Positions 1 to 9,532 of a stretch of DNA of 64,000 bases are shown piece after piece (the first letter of the stretch is position 1; every line of letters starts with the position of its first letter). The DNA is taken from contig JAPSJV010000002.1 of assembly GCA_031178005.1 (NCBI GenBank), forward strand, positions 166,226 to 230,225, given 5' to 3'. This DNA comes from Pseudarthrobacter sp. (GTDB lineage Bacteria > Actinomycetota > Actinomycetes > Actinomycetales > Micrococcaceae). Position numbers and translations under genes: made by a program. The notes beneath the pieces were generated by a model, which was given only the letters and a program-made list of their open reading frames with translations, had not been told where the DNA came from and made no database searches.

Positions 1-100
1 GGTCAACCTGCTCGACCCTGTCCACCAGGACATCGCCTTCAAGGATGACGCCGGGAATGTCAGCAGACTCGTCCGGAGTCTCGGGAGTTTCGTCACTCAT
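1..100 (-). CDS. gyrA: DNA gyrase subunit A, N-terminal fragment
   Basis: Only the first 33 codons lie in the window; the gene runs off the left edge. Reading leftward from the ATG at 98-100, the product begins MSDETPETPDESADIPG and continues into GVILEGDVLVDRVEQVD, an acidic N-terminal extension as seen in actinobacterial GyrA. It directly follows gyrB on the same strand after a 59-base gap, the usual gyrB-gyrA order. GyrA is the breakage-reunion subunit of gyrase. The catalytic tyrosine region is outside the window, so the call rests on position and the N-terminal sequence. Confidence 0.85.
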   Translation of the reverse strand, partial: MSDETPETPDESADIPGVILEGDVLVDRVEQVD

Positions 101-159
101 GTTCTATATGTTCCGTTTCAGGTATATGTCGTTCGTGGAATATCGGGAGGCCGAGGCCT

Positions 160-2268
160 TTAGATATCCAGGAATCTGACGTCCTTGGCGTTCTGCTGAA
201 TGAAGTTCCTGCGGGATTCCACGTCCTCGCCCATCAGCACGGAGAAGATCTGGTCTGCTGCCAGGGCGTCATCCATGGTGACCTGAAGCAAGGTGCGGTG
301 GTCCGGGTCCATGGTGGTGTCCCACAGCTCGGTGTAGTCCATCTCGCCGAGCCCCTTGTAGCGCTGGATGCCGTTGTCCTTCGGAATACGGTGGCCGGCA
401 GCTTGCCCTGCAAGCAGCCGGGCATCGCGTTCACGGTCGCTGTACACGTAGTCGTGCGGTGCGTTGGACCATTTGATCCGGTACAGCGGCGGCTGCGCCA
501 GGTAGACGTACCCGTTTTCGATCAGCGGGCGCATGTAACGGAACAGGAGCGTCATCAACAGCGTGGTGATGTGCTGGCCATCGACGTCGGCATCCGCCAT
601 CAGGACGATCTTGTGGTATCGGAGCTTGCTGAGGTCAAAGTCCTCACCGATGCCGGTTCCGAACGCGGTGATCATGGACTGGACCTCGGCATTGCCCAGG
701 GCCTTGTCCAGGCGGGCACGTTCGACGTTCAGGATCTTGCCGCGCAGCGGCAGGATGGCCTGGGTTTCGGGGTTGCGTCCACGCTTGGCAGAACCGCCGG
801 CGGAGTCACCCTCCACGATGTAGACCTCGCAGCGGGCGGCGTCCTTCGAGGAACAGTCGGACAGCTTGCCCGGCATGCCGAATGATTCGAGCGGGCTCTT
901 GCGGCGGGCGTTGTCGCGGGCCTTCCGCGCAGCCATGCGGGCCTGCGCCGCCGAAATTGCCTTGCGGATAACGTCGCGTGCAGGGCCGGGGTTGCGTTCC
1001 AGCCAGTCGCCAAGCTGGTCCGTGACCACGCGCTGCACAAAGCCCTTGACCTCGGAGTTGCCCAGCTTTGTTTTGGTCTGGCCCTCGAACTGCGGCTCCG
1101 CGAGCTTTACCGAGATAACAGCGGTAAGGCCTTCACGGATGTCATCACCGGTGAGGTTGTCTTCCTTTTCCTTGATGATGCTCTTCTCCCGGGCGTACCG
1201 GTTGATCAAGGACGTAAGGGCTGCGCGGAAACCTTCTTCGTGGGTTCCGCCCTCGTGGGTGTTGATGGTGTTGGCGTAGGTGTGCACGCTTTCGGAGTAC
1301 GCGCTGGTCCACTGCATGGCCATCTCGAGGGCAATCTTGCGCTCGGTGTCTTCGGTTTCGAAGGCGATGACGTCTTCGTGGACAACCTCGACCTTTTTGC
1401 CCGAGTTCAGGTGTTTGACGTAGTCCAGCAGCCCGTCGTCGTACTGGTACACCACCGTACGGTGGCCTGCTTCCACTTCACCCTCGGTGGGAATGGCGTC
1501 AAGGTCAAGGTCTTCGTCATCGCCACTTGCCTCGGCAACGCGCTCATCCGTGAGGGTGATCCGCAGGCCCTTGTTCAGGAAGGCCATCTGCTGGAAGCGT
1601 GCACGCAGGGTTTCGAAATCGAACTCTGTCGATTCGAAGATACCGGCGTCCGGGTAGAAGGTCTGGGTGGTACCGGTGGTGTCCGTTTGCTCGCCCTTGA
1701 CCAGTCCGCCCTGGGGCTTGCCGCCGTCGGCAAACTGCATCCGCCAGACGTGGCCCTGCCGGCGGATTTCCGTATCAACCCGGCTGGAAAGTGCGTTAAC
1801 CACGGAAATGCCCACACCGTGCAGACCGCCGGAAACGGCGTACCCGCCACCGCCGAATTTACCGCCGGCGTGCAGGATGGTCATCACCACTTCAACAGTG
1901 GGTTTGTGCTCCGTGGGGTGCATGTCAACGGGGATGCCGCGGCCGTCATCAACGACTTTCACGCCGCCGTCGGCCTGCAGGACTATCTCGATGTGGGTGC
2001 AGTAACCGGCCAGGGCCTCATCAACCGAGTTATCAACCACTTCATAAACAAGGTGGTGCAGGCCGCGCGGTCCGGTGGAACCGATATACATGCCGGGACG
2101 TTTCCGGACGGCTTCGAGGCCTTCCAGGACGGTGATGTCGCTGGCGCCGTATTCGCGGGGAGTTACTTCGGCTTTTACTGGCGCCGCCGCTGGTTCCGGG
2201 GTATCCGGCGTCCGCTCCGCCCCGTCTCCGGGCTCCACTGCCTGAATTTCTGCATTGTCGTTAGCCAC
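160..2268 (-). CDS. gyrB: DNA gyrase subunit B
   Basis: ATPase subunit of DNA gyrase (702 aa), which with GyrA introduces negative supercoils. After a 40-residue Ala/Pro/Glu-rich extension the GHKL ATPase domain shows [11 protein letters not shown] (Mg/ATP Asn), DDGRGIPVD and [13 protein letters not shown]. The Toprim domain follows with VEGDSAGG (Glu near residue 486) and the DADVDG metal-binding motif. The C-terminal tail contains YKGLGEM and LWDTTMDP, which are typical of GyrB. The start is GTG at 2268 with AGAGGAG about 12 bases upstream. It is followed by gyrA, probably in one transcript. Length fits actinobacterial GyrB, and no key residue is missing. Confidence 0.97.
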   Translation of the reverse strand: MANDNAEIQAVEPGDGAERTPDTPEPAAAPVKAEVTPREYGASDITVLEGLEAVRKRPGMYIGSTGPRGLHHLVYEVVDNSVDEALAGYCTHIEIVLQADGGVKVVDDGRGIPVDMHPTEHKPTVEVVMTILHAGGKFGGGGYAVSGGLHGVGISVVNALSSRVDTEIRRQGHVWRMQFADGGKPQGGLVKGEQTDTTGTTQTFYPDAGIFESTEFDFETLRARFQQMAFLNKGLRITLTDERVAEASGDDEDLDLDAIPTEGEVEAGHRTVVYQYDDGLLDYVKHLNSGKKVEVVHEDVIAFETEDTERKIALEMAMQWTSAYSESVHTYANTINTHEGGTHEEGFRAALTSLINRYAREKSIIKEKEDNLTGDDIREGLTAVISVKLAEPQFEGQTKTKLGNSEVKGFVQRVVTDQLGDWLERNPGPARDVIRKAISAAQARMAARKARDNARRKSPLESFGMPGKLSDCSSKDAARCEVYIVEGDSAGGSAKRGRNPETQAILPLRGKILNVERARLDKALGNAEVQSMITAFGTGIGEDFDLSKLRYHKIVLMADADVDGQHITTLLMTLLFRYMRPLIENGYVYLAQPPLYRIKWSNAPHDYVYSDRERDARLLAGQAAGHRIPKDNGIQRYKGLGEMDYTELWDTTMDPDHRTLLQVTMDDALAADQIFSVLMGEDVESRRNFIQQNAKDVRFLDI

Positions 2269-2641
2269 AGGCGCTTTCGACTCCTCTGTATCCGATGATG
2301 GCCGGCAGAACCAGCTCCAGAGGAGAGATCAGCCGACGGGCACAAACACCGGCGCAGGCCAGCCCGTGACGCAGATCCGATTTCCGTCTGCATGGAGCAG
2401 CCGGAAAAACGGACTCGTCAACGTTTTACCGGCGCCCAGTTTTCTCTACAGATTCTATCGTGAAACCGCTGGGATTCTTGCATTCAGGGGGACGATCCAA
2501 CGGCTAATATGCCGATGCGAGGCCAGAGATCGCACCTAGAGGGCCCTGGGAGTACCAGCTTTGGGTTCCTATACGCCCAACGGGGCCCCAATGCCCCTAC
2601 ACGCCGTTTGGCGAATAGACAAGGGTCCGGAACTCCGCTGG
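2269..2641. other. Intergenic region upstream of gyrB (373 bases)
   Basis: No credible gene is seen on either strand. It should carry the leftward gyrBA promoter and leader. On the minus strand a TAGAAT (complement of 2452-2457) is a possible -10, but no good -35 lies at 16-18 bases, so I do not call a promoter. The purine-rich AGAGGAG near the gyrB start is its ribosome binding site. Confidence 0.5.
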
Positions 2642-3196
2642 TTACCCGTAAGTATCGCGGGGGCCTCTTCCATTGACGCTGCGCCCGCCTTTTCGCCAGG
2701 TGGGAGCGGAGGGTCCAAGGACCTGGATGCTGGTGACAACGCCCTCGCCGAGCTCAGTGCGGAACCTCTCCAGCAGGCTGTGGCTCAACAAGCGCAGCTG
2801 TGTGGCCCACGCCGTTGAATCGCACCGGACATGAAGCGTGGTGTCGTTGAAGCTTTCGGGCGTGCAGTGCGCGGAAATCTCGGGTCCCACCAGGGCCGGC
2901 CACTGGGCCATCACGGACCCAACGGCCACCGGGGAGCTCCAGCCCCGTTCCGCTACCAGCCGGCCGACTACCTTCCCGAGGCCAAGCGGGTCCCGTCCGG
3001 TGCTATGGAACTGGCTGAAGCCCCGGGTTTCGGCACTACGGTTTCCGCCCTGCTTGGTGTTGCCGGACTTACGCGGGGCCGCGCGCCTGATTTCGCCGCG
3101 CGCGGCGGCTGCGTCCCGCATCCGGTTCAGTGCGGCCTGCGGGGCATCAATGTCGTCCGGATCGCGGCCCGGTTGGAGGCCGTTATCCTTGCTCAT
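2642..3196 (-). CDS. DUF721 (DciA-like) family protein
   Basis: 184-residue member of the DUF721 family found next to recF in Actinobacteria. The N-terminal half is low-complexity, basic and probably disordered. The conserved domain covers about residues 70-165, including [36 protein letters not shown] and the C-terminal strand [14 protein letters not shown]. Such proteins are related to DciA, the loader/partner of the replicative helicase in bacteria lacking DnaC; that role here is inferred from the family. I start at ATG 3196, which has AGGAGG seven bases upstream. It overlaps the end of recF by 14 bases, so the two are translationally coupled. Confidence 0.85.
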   Translation of the reverse strand: MSKDNGLQPGRDPDDIDAPQAALNRMRDAAAARGEIRRAAPRKSGNTKQGGNRSAETRGFSQFHSTGRDPLGLGKVVGRLVAERGWSSPVAVGSVMAQWPALVGPEISAHCTPESFNDTTLHVRCDSTAWATQLRLLSHSLLERFRTELGEGVVTSIQVLGPSAPTWRKGGRSVNGRGPRDTYG

Positions 3197-4415
3197 CAAT
3201 TCCTCCTGGAATGACGGCTACCCGGCGCCCGGCCAGTTCTTCCGGGATATCGGCGTCGACGGCGGCTGTCACCAGCACCTGTTCGGCACCTGCCACTATG
3301 GCGGCCAGTTTACGCCGCCGGTGTACATCAAGCTCGGCAAAAACGTCGTCAAGGATCAGGATCGGGGCCGATCCCGAGGTCCGGGTGTCATCCATCATCA
3401 CGTAGTAGGAAGCCAGCCGAAGTGACAGACACATGGACCAGGTCTCGCCATGGGACGCATAGCCCTTGGCGGGCGCCTGGCCAAGCATCAGGTCCAGCTC
3501 GTCCCGATGCGGGCCCACCAGCGAAATCCCACGTTCACGTTCGCGCTGGCGCGCGGCAGCGAATGCGGCAACATAGCGTTCCGTCAGCTGCTCCACCGTC
3601 AACAGCCGCAGGTCGTCAACCGCAGCTGCCTCGCCTCCTTCTGCGGGACTGACTGTTCCCATGAATGACGTTCCGGATCCTGGAACACCCGTACCGGCGT
3701 CGTCGTCCATCAGGTTCTGCAGCGTGGACCGATAGATGGCGTCAGCAGGCTTTGATGCATCGGTGAGCTGTTCATAGGCGCGTGCCAAATGCGGCCGCAA
3801 CCGTTCCACCAGGTCCAACCTGGCGTGCAGGAGTTCCGCGCCAGCCTTAGCCATGTGCTGATCCCAGACGTCGAGCGTTGCCTCGTGGGATGGGGTAAAA
3901 CGGCCCGCCCGGGCTGATTTAAGGAGCGCATTGCGCTGTTTCAAGACCCGGTCGTAGTCACTCCGGGTGGCAGCATGCCGCGGAACCAGGCTCACCAACA
4001 GCTCATCGAGGAACCGGCGCCGGTTGGAGGGATCTCCTTTAACCAGGGCCAGATCCTCAGGAGCAAAGAGAACTGTCTGGCAGATGCCCAGGATGTCGCG
4101 GGCGCGGACCGGATTGCTGCGGTTGATCCTGGCACGGTTGGCGCGCCCGGCGTTGATCTCCAGCTCCAGCACCGTTGACTGCTCACCGCGGACAAGCCTC
4201 GCCCGGACCAAAGCCCGCTCAGTTCCAAAACGCAACAGCGGCGCGTCTGAACTCACCCGGTGCGAGCTCAAGGTGGCGAGGTAACCCAACGCCTCTATGA
4301 GGTTCGTCTTGCCAATCCCGTTGGAGCCCACCAACACGGTCACGCCCGGGCCCAGCTTGAGATCAACCTGGGCATAGCTGCGGAAGTCAGTCAGCGAAAG
4401 ATGCTCTACGTACAC
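3183..4415 (-). CDS. recF: DNA replication/repair protein RecF
   Basis: SMC/RecF-type ATPase (410 aa) that helps load RecA at gapped DNA. The N-terminus [14 protein letters not shown] is the standard RecF start. Walker A is [14 protein letters not shown] at about residues 32-45. The ABC-type signature region near FAAARQRE, the late motif GPHRDELDL and Walker [12 protein letters not shown] are all present. The start codon is GTG at 4415. It lies in the recF-DUF721-gyrB leftward series, with gnd immediately upstream, as in other Micrococcaceae. Insertions around residues 235-262 (Gly/Ser-rich) look like a flexible loop. Confidence 0.96.
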   Translation of the reverse strand: MYVEHLSLTDFRSYAQVDLKLGPGVTVLVGSNGIGKTNLIEALGYLATLSSHRVSSDAPLLRFGTERALVRARLVRGEQSTVLELEINAGRANRARINRSNPVRARDILGICQTVLFAPEDLALVKGDPSNRRRFLDELLVSLVPRHAATRSDYDRVLKQRNALLKSARAGRFTPSHEATLDVWDQHMAKAGAELLHARLDLVERLRPHLARAYEQLTDASKPADAIYRSTLQNLMDDDAGTGVPGSGTSFMGTVSPAEGGEAAAVDDLRLLTVEQLTERYVAAFAAARQRERERGISLVGPHRDELDLMLGQAPAKGYASHGETWSMCLSLRLASYYVMMDDTRTSGSAPILILDDVFAELDVHRRRKLAAIVAGAEQVLVTAAVDADIPEELAGRRVAVIPGGIDEQG

Positions 4416-4472
4416 AGTGGCTTCGGTATTCCCGGAGCCTGAGCTCCGTGGCTGGTTTGGTGGAGTGCGGGA

Positions 4473-5357
4473 TTATTTTGCGGGACGGGTGGCGTGCCCG
4501 CCGAACTGGTTCCGCAGTGCCGACACCATCTTCATGGCCGGCGAGTTGTCTTCCCGGGAGGAGAACCTGGCAAAGAGCGCCGCAGTGATGGCCGGAGCCG
4601 GGACAGCGTTGGCGATTGCTTCCTCGACGGTCCAGCGGCCTTCACCGGAATCCTCCACATAATCGTCGATCGATTCCAGGCCCGGATCTTCATCCAGGGC
4701 CTTCACCATCAGGTCCAGCAGCCAGGACCGGACGACGGTCCCCTTCTGCCAGGCACGGAACGTCCCGGGCAGATCCTGGACAATGTCCTTCGCCGCCAGC
4801 AGTTCATAGCCTTCGGCGTACGACTGCATCAGTCCGTATTCGATGCCGTTGTGCACCATCTTCGCGTAGTGCCCTGCACCGACGCCGCCCACATGAACGA
4901 AGCTGTCGGCCCGCTCACCCTCGGGCCTGAGTGCATCGAACACCGGCATGGCCCGCTCAATGTCTGCAGCGTCGCCGCCGGCCATCAGGCCATAACCGTT
5001 CTGCAGGCCCCAAACGCCGCCGGAAACACCGCAGTCCGCAAAGCGGATTCCCTTGGCAGTCAATGCCTCGCCGTGCTTCTGGTCTTCGGTGAAACGCGAG
5101 TTGCCGCCGTCGATCACCAGGTCACCTGCGGCGAGCTTCTCACCGAGTTCGGTGATCACGGCATCCGTGATCGGGCCGGATGGAACCATCACCCAGATGA
5201 GCCTGGGAGTCGGAACAGCGGCCAGGAGTTCATCCACGGAAGCAACGTCGGTGACATCGGGGTTCCGGTCGAAGCCGGTCACCTCGACGCCACCCTTGCG
5301 CAGCCGTTCGCGCATGTTGAAACCCATTTTTCCAAGGCCGATCAGTCCGATATGCAC
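4473..5357 (-). CDS. gnd: 6-phosphogluconate dehydrogenase (decarboxylating), short form
   Basis: Converts 6-phosphogluconate to ribulose 5-phosphate and CO2 with NAD(P)H production in the oxidative pentose phosphate pathway. The 294-residue length marks the short GndA/YqeC-type enzyme, not the 470-residue form. The N-terminal Rossmann motif is GLIGLGKMGFNM. Substrate-binding and catalytic motifs DGGNSRF, CGVSGGVWGLQNG, and GAGHYAKMVHNGIEYG (with the catalytic Lys and Asn) are intact. The start is GTG 5357. The gene sits between dnaN and recF, an arrangement common in Arthrobacter relatives. Confidence 0.94.
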   Translation of the reverse strand: MHIGLIGLGKMGFNMRERLRKGGVEVTGFDRNPDVTDVASVDELLAAVPTPRLIWVMVPSGPITDAVITELGEKLAAGDLVIDGGNSRFTEDQKHGEALTAKGIRFADCGVSGGVWGLQNGYGLMAGGDAADIERAMPVFDALRPEGERADSFVHVGGVGAGHYAKMVHNGIEYGLMQSYAEGYELLAAKDIVQDLPGTFRAWQKGTVVRSWLLDLMVKALDEDPGLESIDDYVEDSGEGRWTVEEAIANAVPAPAITAALFARFSSREDNSPAMKMVSALRNQFGGHATRPAK

Positions 5358-5404
5358 GGTGTGAGCTCTTTCTGCGTTGGTAGGGCGGGGGTCCCAACTA
5401 GGTC

Positions 5405-5446
5405 GCAGTTGATGTCGTTATGAGGGTCCATAGCGACATCAACTGC
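5405..5446 (-). terminator. Hairpin downstream of dnaN
   Basis: An inverted repeat with 18-base arms (5405-5422 and 5429-5446) and a six-base loop, with a single mismatch, lies three bases past the dnaN stop. No strong T-run follows on the minus strand, so it may be a weak or factor-assisted terminator, or an RNA-stabilising hairpin, between dnaN and gnd. Confidence 0.6.
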
Positions 5447-5449
5447 TGG

Positions 5450-6574
5450 TTAGTTGGGGAGGCGGACGGGCATTACGAGGTAGCGGTAGTCACCCTGGTC
5501 ATCGCCGTCGGCGTCAGCCTGGGCAGTGATCATGGCTGGCTTGGGGGCGGTGGTGAAGGAGAAACGGACGAACTTCGTTTCGATCACGCTCAAGCCTTCG
5601 ACCAGGTAGTGCGGGTTGAACGCAACAGTGATTTCGTCCCCGGAAAGCTGGGCTTCAAGTTCTTCGGAAGCCTGTGCGTCCTCGCCCGTTCCGGCGTCGA
5701 GGTGCAGCTGGCCGTCGGTGAATGCGAGGCGTACCGGTGTATTGCGCTCGGCAACCAGGGACACACGGCGAACCGCTTCGACCAATTCCTGGGTCTGGAC
5801 GGTCGCGTGGATCGGCGTCGAATCCGGGAACAGCGAACGGATCTTGGGGTAATCACCGTCGACGAGCAGTGACGTGGTGGTGCGTCCGCCGCTTTCGAAG
5901 CCGATGAGGCGGCTGTCGTCGTTCGAAATTGCAAGGTTGATGTCACCGCTGTTGCCCAGCGTCTTGGCAACCTCATTGAGAGTCTTCGCCTTGACCAGTG
6001 CGCTGGTGGAGATGCCGGGAGTAACAGGCTTCCAGGGCAGTTCACGCATGGCGAGCCGGTAACGGTCCGTGGCCAGCAGGGTAATCAGGTCGTCTTCGAT
6101 TTCCATCCGGACGCCGGTGAGGATGGGCAAGGTGTCATCCCGGCTGGCGGCAATAATCACCTGGGAAACGGCCTGCGCAAAGGAATCGCCGGCAACGGTT
6201 CCGCTCAATGCGGGCAAGGACGGCAGTGCCGGGTACTCCGCTTCGGGCATGGTGGCGAGGTGGAAGCTGCTTCGGCGGCAGGTGAGCGTCACCTTGTTGC
6301 CATCGGTTTCGACGTCGACCGGTGCCGAAGGCAGGCTGCGGCAAATGTCAGCAAGGAGGCGACCGGAAACCAGGATGGTGCCTTCGGAACTGATATCTGC
6401 AGGGATTTCAAGCCGCGCAGAGGTCTCGTAATCGAAGCTGGAAAGGCTGACGGTACCGGATTCTGCCTTAAGGAGCAGTCCTGACAGAACGGGTACGGGC
6501 GGCCGAGGAGACAACGACCGGGCTGTCCAGGTGACGGCTTCCGCCAGGACGTCCCGTTCGACTCTGAACTTCAC
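5450..6574 (-). CDS. dnaN: DNA polymerase III beta sliding clamp
   Basis: Processivity clamp (374 aa) that encircles DNA and tethers polymerase III. I place the start at GTG 6574, giving VKFRVERDVLAEAVTW as N-terminus, which matches the conserved actinobacterial clamp start. In-frame upstream ATG codons at 6607 and 6694 would add residues with no clamp similarity. Three topologically similar domains are recognisable: SGLLLKAESGTVSLSSFDYE in domain 1, TGVRMEIEDDLITLLATDRYRLA in domain 2 and VAFNPHYLVEGL in domain 3. The C-terminus ends YRYLVMPVRLPN, the conserved MPxR region. oriC lies directly upstream. Confidence 0.96.
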   Translation of the reverse strand: MKFRVERDVLAEAVTWTARSLSPRPPVPVLSGLLLKAESGTVSLSSFDYETSARLEIPADISSEGTILVSGRLLADICRSLPSAPVDVETDGNKVTLTCRRSSFHLATMPEAEYPALPSLPALSGTVAGDSFAQAVSQVIIAASRDDTLPILTGVRMEIEDDLITLLATDRYRLAMRELPWKPVTPGISTSALVKAKTLNEVAKTLGNSGDINLAISNDDSRLIGFESGGRTTTSLLVDGDYPKIRSLFPDSTPIHATVQTQELVEAVRRVSLVAERNTPVRLAFTDGQLHLDAGTGEDAQASEELEAQLSGDEITVAFNPHYLVEGLSVIETKFVRFSFTTAPKPAMITAQADADGDDQGDYRYLVMPVRLPN

Positions 6575-6737
6575 GGAAGGGTGCCGCCTTTCATTGCTGC
6601 TTGTCATCTGAACTGCTGACAGCTTAGCCCGAAGACTTGTGATTCTCCCATCCCTGCTTGACGGCCAGCGGCTGGCAGCAACGGGCCGGGCCACTTTGGA
6701 GCAGGGCTCCGGAATCGTCGGGGTGGTCAGAAAACCT

Positions 6738-6989
6738 GGTTGTTATTTGAGGGATTTCAATTTCTTGGGATTAGTAGTGTTAATAACCCCTGTGGAAACT
6801 GTGGATAAATCGATCTCGTGGCAGGAATCCGGGGTTAAGCCCTGTTCATCCACTGTGGGTGGGCTGTGTTTTAAACAGGCTGTGGATGGGGACAAGATTT
6901 TTGGCCGGATCCGCAATCCACAGACGGCTTAAGGGTTTTAAGCCCATTAACCGCAGTTGTCCCCTTAACTTTCCACAGGCTTATCCACA
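6738..6989. other. oriC: Chromosomal replication origin (dnaA-dnaN intergenic region)
   Basis: Between dnaN and dnaA lie two perfect DnaA boxes, TGTGGATAA at 6800-6808 and TTATCCACA at 6981-6989. Near matches include TGTGGAAAC (6791), TGTGGATGG (6881), CAATCCACA (6914) and CTTTCCACA (about 6968). Next to them is an AT-rich stretch at 6738-6790, a candidate unwinding element in this otherwise GC-rich region. Gene polarity on either side and the dnaA/dnaN neighbours agree with oriC. The boundaries are approximate. Confidence 0.85.
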
Positions 6990-7021
6990 TGCACCTGTTA
7001 ATAAGGTAAGAGTCCGCCAGC

Positions 7022-8443
7022 CTAGGAGTCGCGCTGTTGCTGCTTGATCCGGTTTGTGAGCTCGGTGACCTGGTTGTAAATCACACGGCGCTCGGCCATA
7101 AGTTCGCGGATCTTGCGGTCGGCGTGGATCACTGTGGTGTGATCGCGTCCGCCCAGTTCCTGGCCGATCTTGGGAAGTGACATGTCCGTCAATTCCCGGC
7201 ACAGGTACATGGCGATCTGGCGTGCGGTCACCAGGGTCCGCGTACGGGACTTGCTGCAGAGCTCTTCCATGCTGAGCTTGAAGTAGTCGGCCGTCTGCGT
7301 GAGGATCTGGGCTGACGTGATTTCCTGGGCGCCGTCGTCCGTGATCAGGTCCTTGAGGACCATCTCGGCCAGGGCAACGTCCACCTCCTGGCGGTTCAGG
7401 CTGGCAAACGCCGTGACCCGGATCAGGGCGCCCTCGAGCTCACGGATGTTGCTGGAAATTTTGGAGGCGATGTATTCCAGGGCGTCGTCCGGTGCTGACA
7501 ATCCTTCGCTGAGCGCCTTTTTGCGGAGGATCGCGATGCGGGTTTCCAGTTCCGGCGGCTGGATGTCCGTGAGGAGGCCCCACTCAAAGCGCGATTTCAT
7601 CCGGTCCTCGAAACCGGCCAGCAGCTTGGGCGGCTGATCCGAGGTGATGACAACCTGCTTGTTGTTGTTGTGCAGGGAGTTGAATGTGTGGAAGAACTCC
7701 TCCAGCGTCCGGTCCTTGCCGGCCAGGAACTGGATGTCGTCGATCAGCAGGACATCCACATTCCGGTACGTGGTCTTGAAGCTGGCACCCTCGTCATCCC
7801 GGATGGAGTTGATGAAGTCGTTGGTGAATTCTTCGGAGTTGACGTAGCGGACCCTGATTCCGCTGTAGAGCCGGCGGGCGTAGTGGCCAATGGCGTGCAG
7901 CAGGTGCGTCTTGCCAAGTCCTGAGTCGCCATAGATGAACAGCGGGTTGTAGGCCTTGGCAGGAGCCTCAGCCACAGCAACGGCTGCGGCGTGGGCGAAC
8001 CGGTTGGAGGAACCAATCACGAAGGTATCGAATACGTACTTCGGGTTCAGCCGTCCAAATTCATGTGAGGTGCTGGGCAGCATGGGCTGCGGCTTCTGTT
8101 CGATCAGCTGGTCACTGGAGTAGGAAGGCTCGACGGCGGGTTCCGGTTCCGTGTGGAGCGGGACCAGATCGGTGTCCACATCAATGGCGCACCGGATGTC
8201 GTCGGAGAAGACATTGTGCAGGGCGTCGTCGAGAGCCTCTTTGACCTGGGTCTGGAGGACTTCGCGGGTGAGCTCGTTGGGAACGGCTACCAGCAGGGTT
8301 GAGCCGATGAGCCCCTGCGCCTGGGCCAGAATGACAAAGCCGCGCTGCCGGGGGCTGACCCGATCGTCCTGTTCCAGGAGGCTGACCACCCGCCGCCACG
8401 AACTTCCAACAGTATTGGCATGGTTGGCTTCGTCAACGGTCAT
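7022..8443 (-). CDS. dnaA: Chromosomal replication initiator protein DnaA
   Basis: AAA+ initiator (473 aa) that binds DnaA boxes and melts oriC. Domain I (residues 1-90) precedes a variable acidic linker. The AAA+ core begins at FGRLNPKYVFDTFVIGSSNRFAH, has Walker A GDSGLGKTHLL and Walker B LLIDDIQFLAG, and a sensor region TSDQPP. Domain IV has the DNA-binding DnaA signature CRELTDMSLPKIGQ and GGRDHTTVIHADRKI. DnaA boxes both upstream (8.52-8.69 kb) and downstream (6.79-6.99 kb) suggest autoregulation. The start is ATG 8443. Confidence 0.98.
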   Translation of the reverse strand: MTVDEANHANTVGSSWRRVVSLLEQDDRVSPRQRGFVILAQAQGLIGSTLLVAVPNELTREVLQTQVKEALDDALHNVFSDDIRCAIDVDTDLVPLHTEPEPAVEPSYSSDQLIEQKPQPMLPSTSHEFGRLNPKYVFDTFVIGSSNRFAHAAAVAVAEAPAKAYNPLFIYGDSGLGKTHLLHAIGHYARRLYSGIRVRYVNSEEFTNDFINSIRDDEGASFKTTYRNVDVLLIDDIQFLAGKDRTLEEFFHTFNSLHNNNKQVVITSDQPPKLLAGFEDRMKSRFEWGLLTDIQPPELETRIAILRKKALSEGLSAPDDALEYIASKISSNIRELEGALIRVTAFASLNRQEVDVALAEMVLKDLITDDGAQEITSAQILTQTADYFKLSMEELCSKSRTRTLVTARQIAMYLCRELTDMSLPKIGQELGGRDHTTVIHADRKIRELMAERRVIYNQVTELTNRIKQQQRDS

Positions 8444-8520
8444 AAATCAGTTTCCTCAAACTTGCGTGCCTGCATTGTTGTGCAGCCAGCAGGTCCGGAA
8501 GCAGTACGCCGGCCCCAGCC

Positions 8521-8692
8521 TCATCCACAGGGTTATACACAGACCGTGGATAATCGGCTACTGGGACACTCTAGGGGATGAAAAGCCTAGAAGATAGCTG
8601 GGGACTTGCTTGTGGATAATTACACCGTTGTGGTTCAAAAACAGGGGCTGTGAGCCACTTCATCCACAGGCTGGAAGGTGCAGTTAGCCACA
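8521..8692. promoter_or_regulatory. DnaA-box cluster upstream of dnaA
   Basis: Six DnaA-box-like nonamers lie in the dnaA-rpmH intergenic region (8444-8914): TCATCCACA (8521 and 8660), TTATACACA (8533), the complement of TTATCCACG (about 8545), a perfect TGTGGATAA (8611-8619) and TTAGCCACA (8684). They probably serve dnaA autoregulation and may form a second half of a bipartite origin. No gene is seen in the intergenic region. Confidence 0.75.
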
Positions 8693-8723
8693 GTTGGGGA
8701 TATCTCTCCCCAGGGGTCCCGGT

Positions 8724-8753
8724 TTGACTGGGACCCGGTTTAGGCCCTAACGT
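8724..8753 (+). promoter_or_regulatory. Candidate rpmH promoter
   Basis: TTGACT at 8724-8729 and TAACGT at 8748-8753 are separated by 18 bases and point towards rpmH, leaving a leader of about 155 bases. This is the best sigma-70-like pair in the intergenic region. It has not been tested. Confidence 0.5.
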
Positions 8754-8914
8754 TGTGAAGTCCTTTGTGTCCGCTTTTTGGCCCCATCTGCATTCCTCTA
8801 ACGCCAGGCGTTGGAGCAGCCGGGGGAAGCGGCACATACAAAACTTAGCGTCGGCCAGTTCTTCCCCAATTACTGATCGGGTGGGCGCACCTTTGATCCA
8901 CTGGAGTAACTAAC

Positions 8915-9052
8915 GTGAGCAAGCGGACTTTTCAGCCGAATAACCGCCGTCGAGCCAAGAAGCACGGCTTCCGCCTTCGTATGCGTACCCGCGCCGGCCG
9001 TGCCATTCTGGCAGCCCGTCGTGGCAAGGGCCGCATCGAGCTGTCGGCCTAA
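8915..9052 (+). CDS. rpmH: 50S ribosomal protein L34
   Basis: A 45-residue, very basic protein starting at GTG 8915 ([18 protein letters not shown]) and ending [11 protein letters not shown], matching L34 over its whole length ([17 protein letters not shown] and GRAILAARR motifs). The strong conservation makes the call secure despite the small size. It stands first in the rpmH-rnpA-yidD-yidC-jag-rsmG series, divergent from dnaA. A GGAG lies ten bases upstream (TGGAGTAACTAAC). Confidence 0.97.
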   Translation: MSKRTFQPNNRRRAKKHGFRLRMRTRAGRAILAARRGKGRIELSA

Positions 9053-9094
9053 ACAAACTGACTCGTCGGTTCATAGTCTTTTGCGAGTTTGAAG

Positions 9095-9532
9095 GTGCTG
9101 GCCACCCGTAACCGCCTCAGGACTTCCACCGATTTTTCGACAACTGTACGTTCCGGCGTCCGCAATGGACGCCGGAACGTAGTGTTATATGCGGCTGCCC
9201 TGCCGGCTGGCGAACCCAGCAGGATCGGGTTCATCGTTTCCAAAAGTGTCGGGAACGCCGTGACCAGGAACCTCGTTAAGAGGAGACTGAGAGAAGCCGG
9301 AGCTGCGTCCTTGAAAAAGTACGGTACCGGCTATGCAATTGTTGTCCGGGCTTTGCCCGCGTCGGCCGCTGCAAGCTGGCAGCAGCTGCTCTCGGACTAC
9401 AACGATGCGTTGGAGTCCACCATCAGGCGACTGGGAAACCGGGATGCCGTGCGGTCCGGTTCCCTGAACCAGGCCACTGATGGACCCACTGCCGTCAACG
9501 GGAACACTCAGGAAGGGACAGCGCGTGCGTGA
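9095..9532 (+). CDS. rnpA: Ribonuclease P protein component
   Basis: Protein subunit of RNase P (145 aa from GTG 9095; an in-frame TTG at 9089 would add two residues), required for 5' maturation of tRNA. The start LATRNRLRTSTDF and the basic RNR-type helix GNAVTRNLVKRRLREA are the family hallmarks. FIVSKSVGNAV precedes that helix. The C-terminus from about residue 118 is a low-complexity tail without similarity. It lies 42 bases after rpmH and overlaps yidD by eight bases, consistent with co-expression. Confidence 0.93.
   Translation: MLATRNRLRTSTDFSTTVRSGVRNGRRNVVLYAAALPAGEPSRIGFIVSKSVGNAVTRNLVKRRLREAGAASLKKYGTGYAIVVRALPASAAASWQQLLSDYNDALESTIRRLGNRDAVRSGSLNQATDGPTAVNGNTQEGTARA

Noticed and set aside
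298..2298. Long open frames (195 and 352 codons) on the plus strand within gyrB
   Set aside because: Shadow frames opposite gyrB created by high-GC codon use; they match no family.
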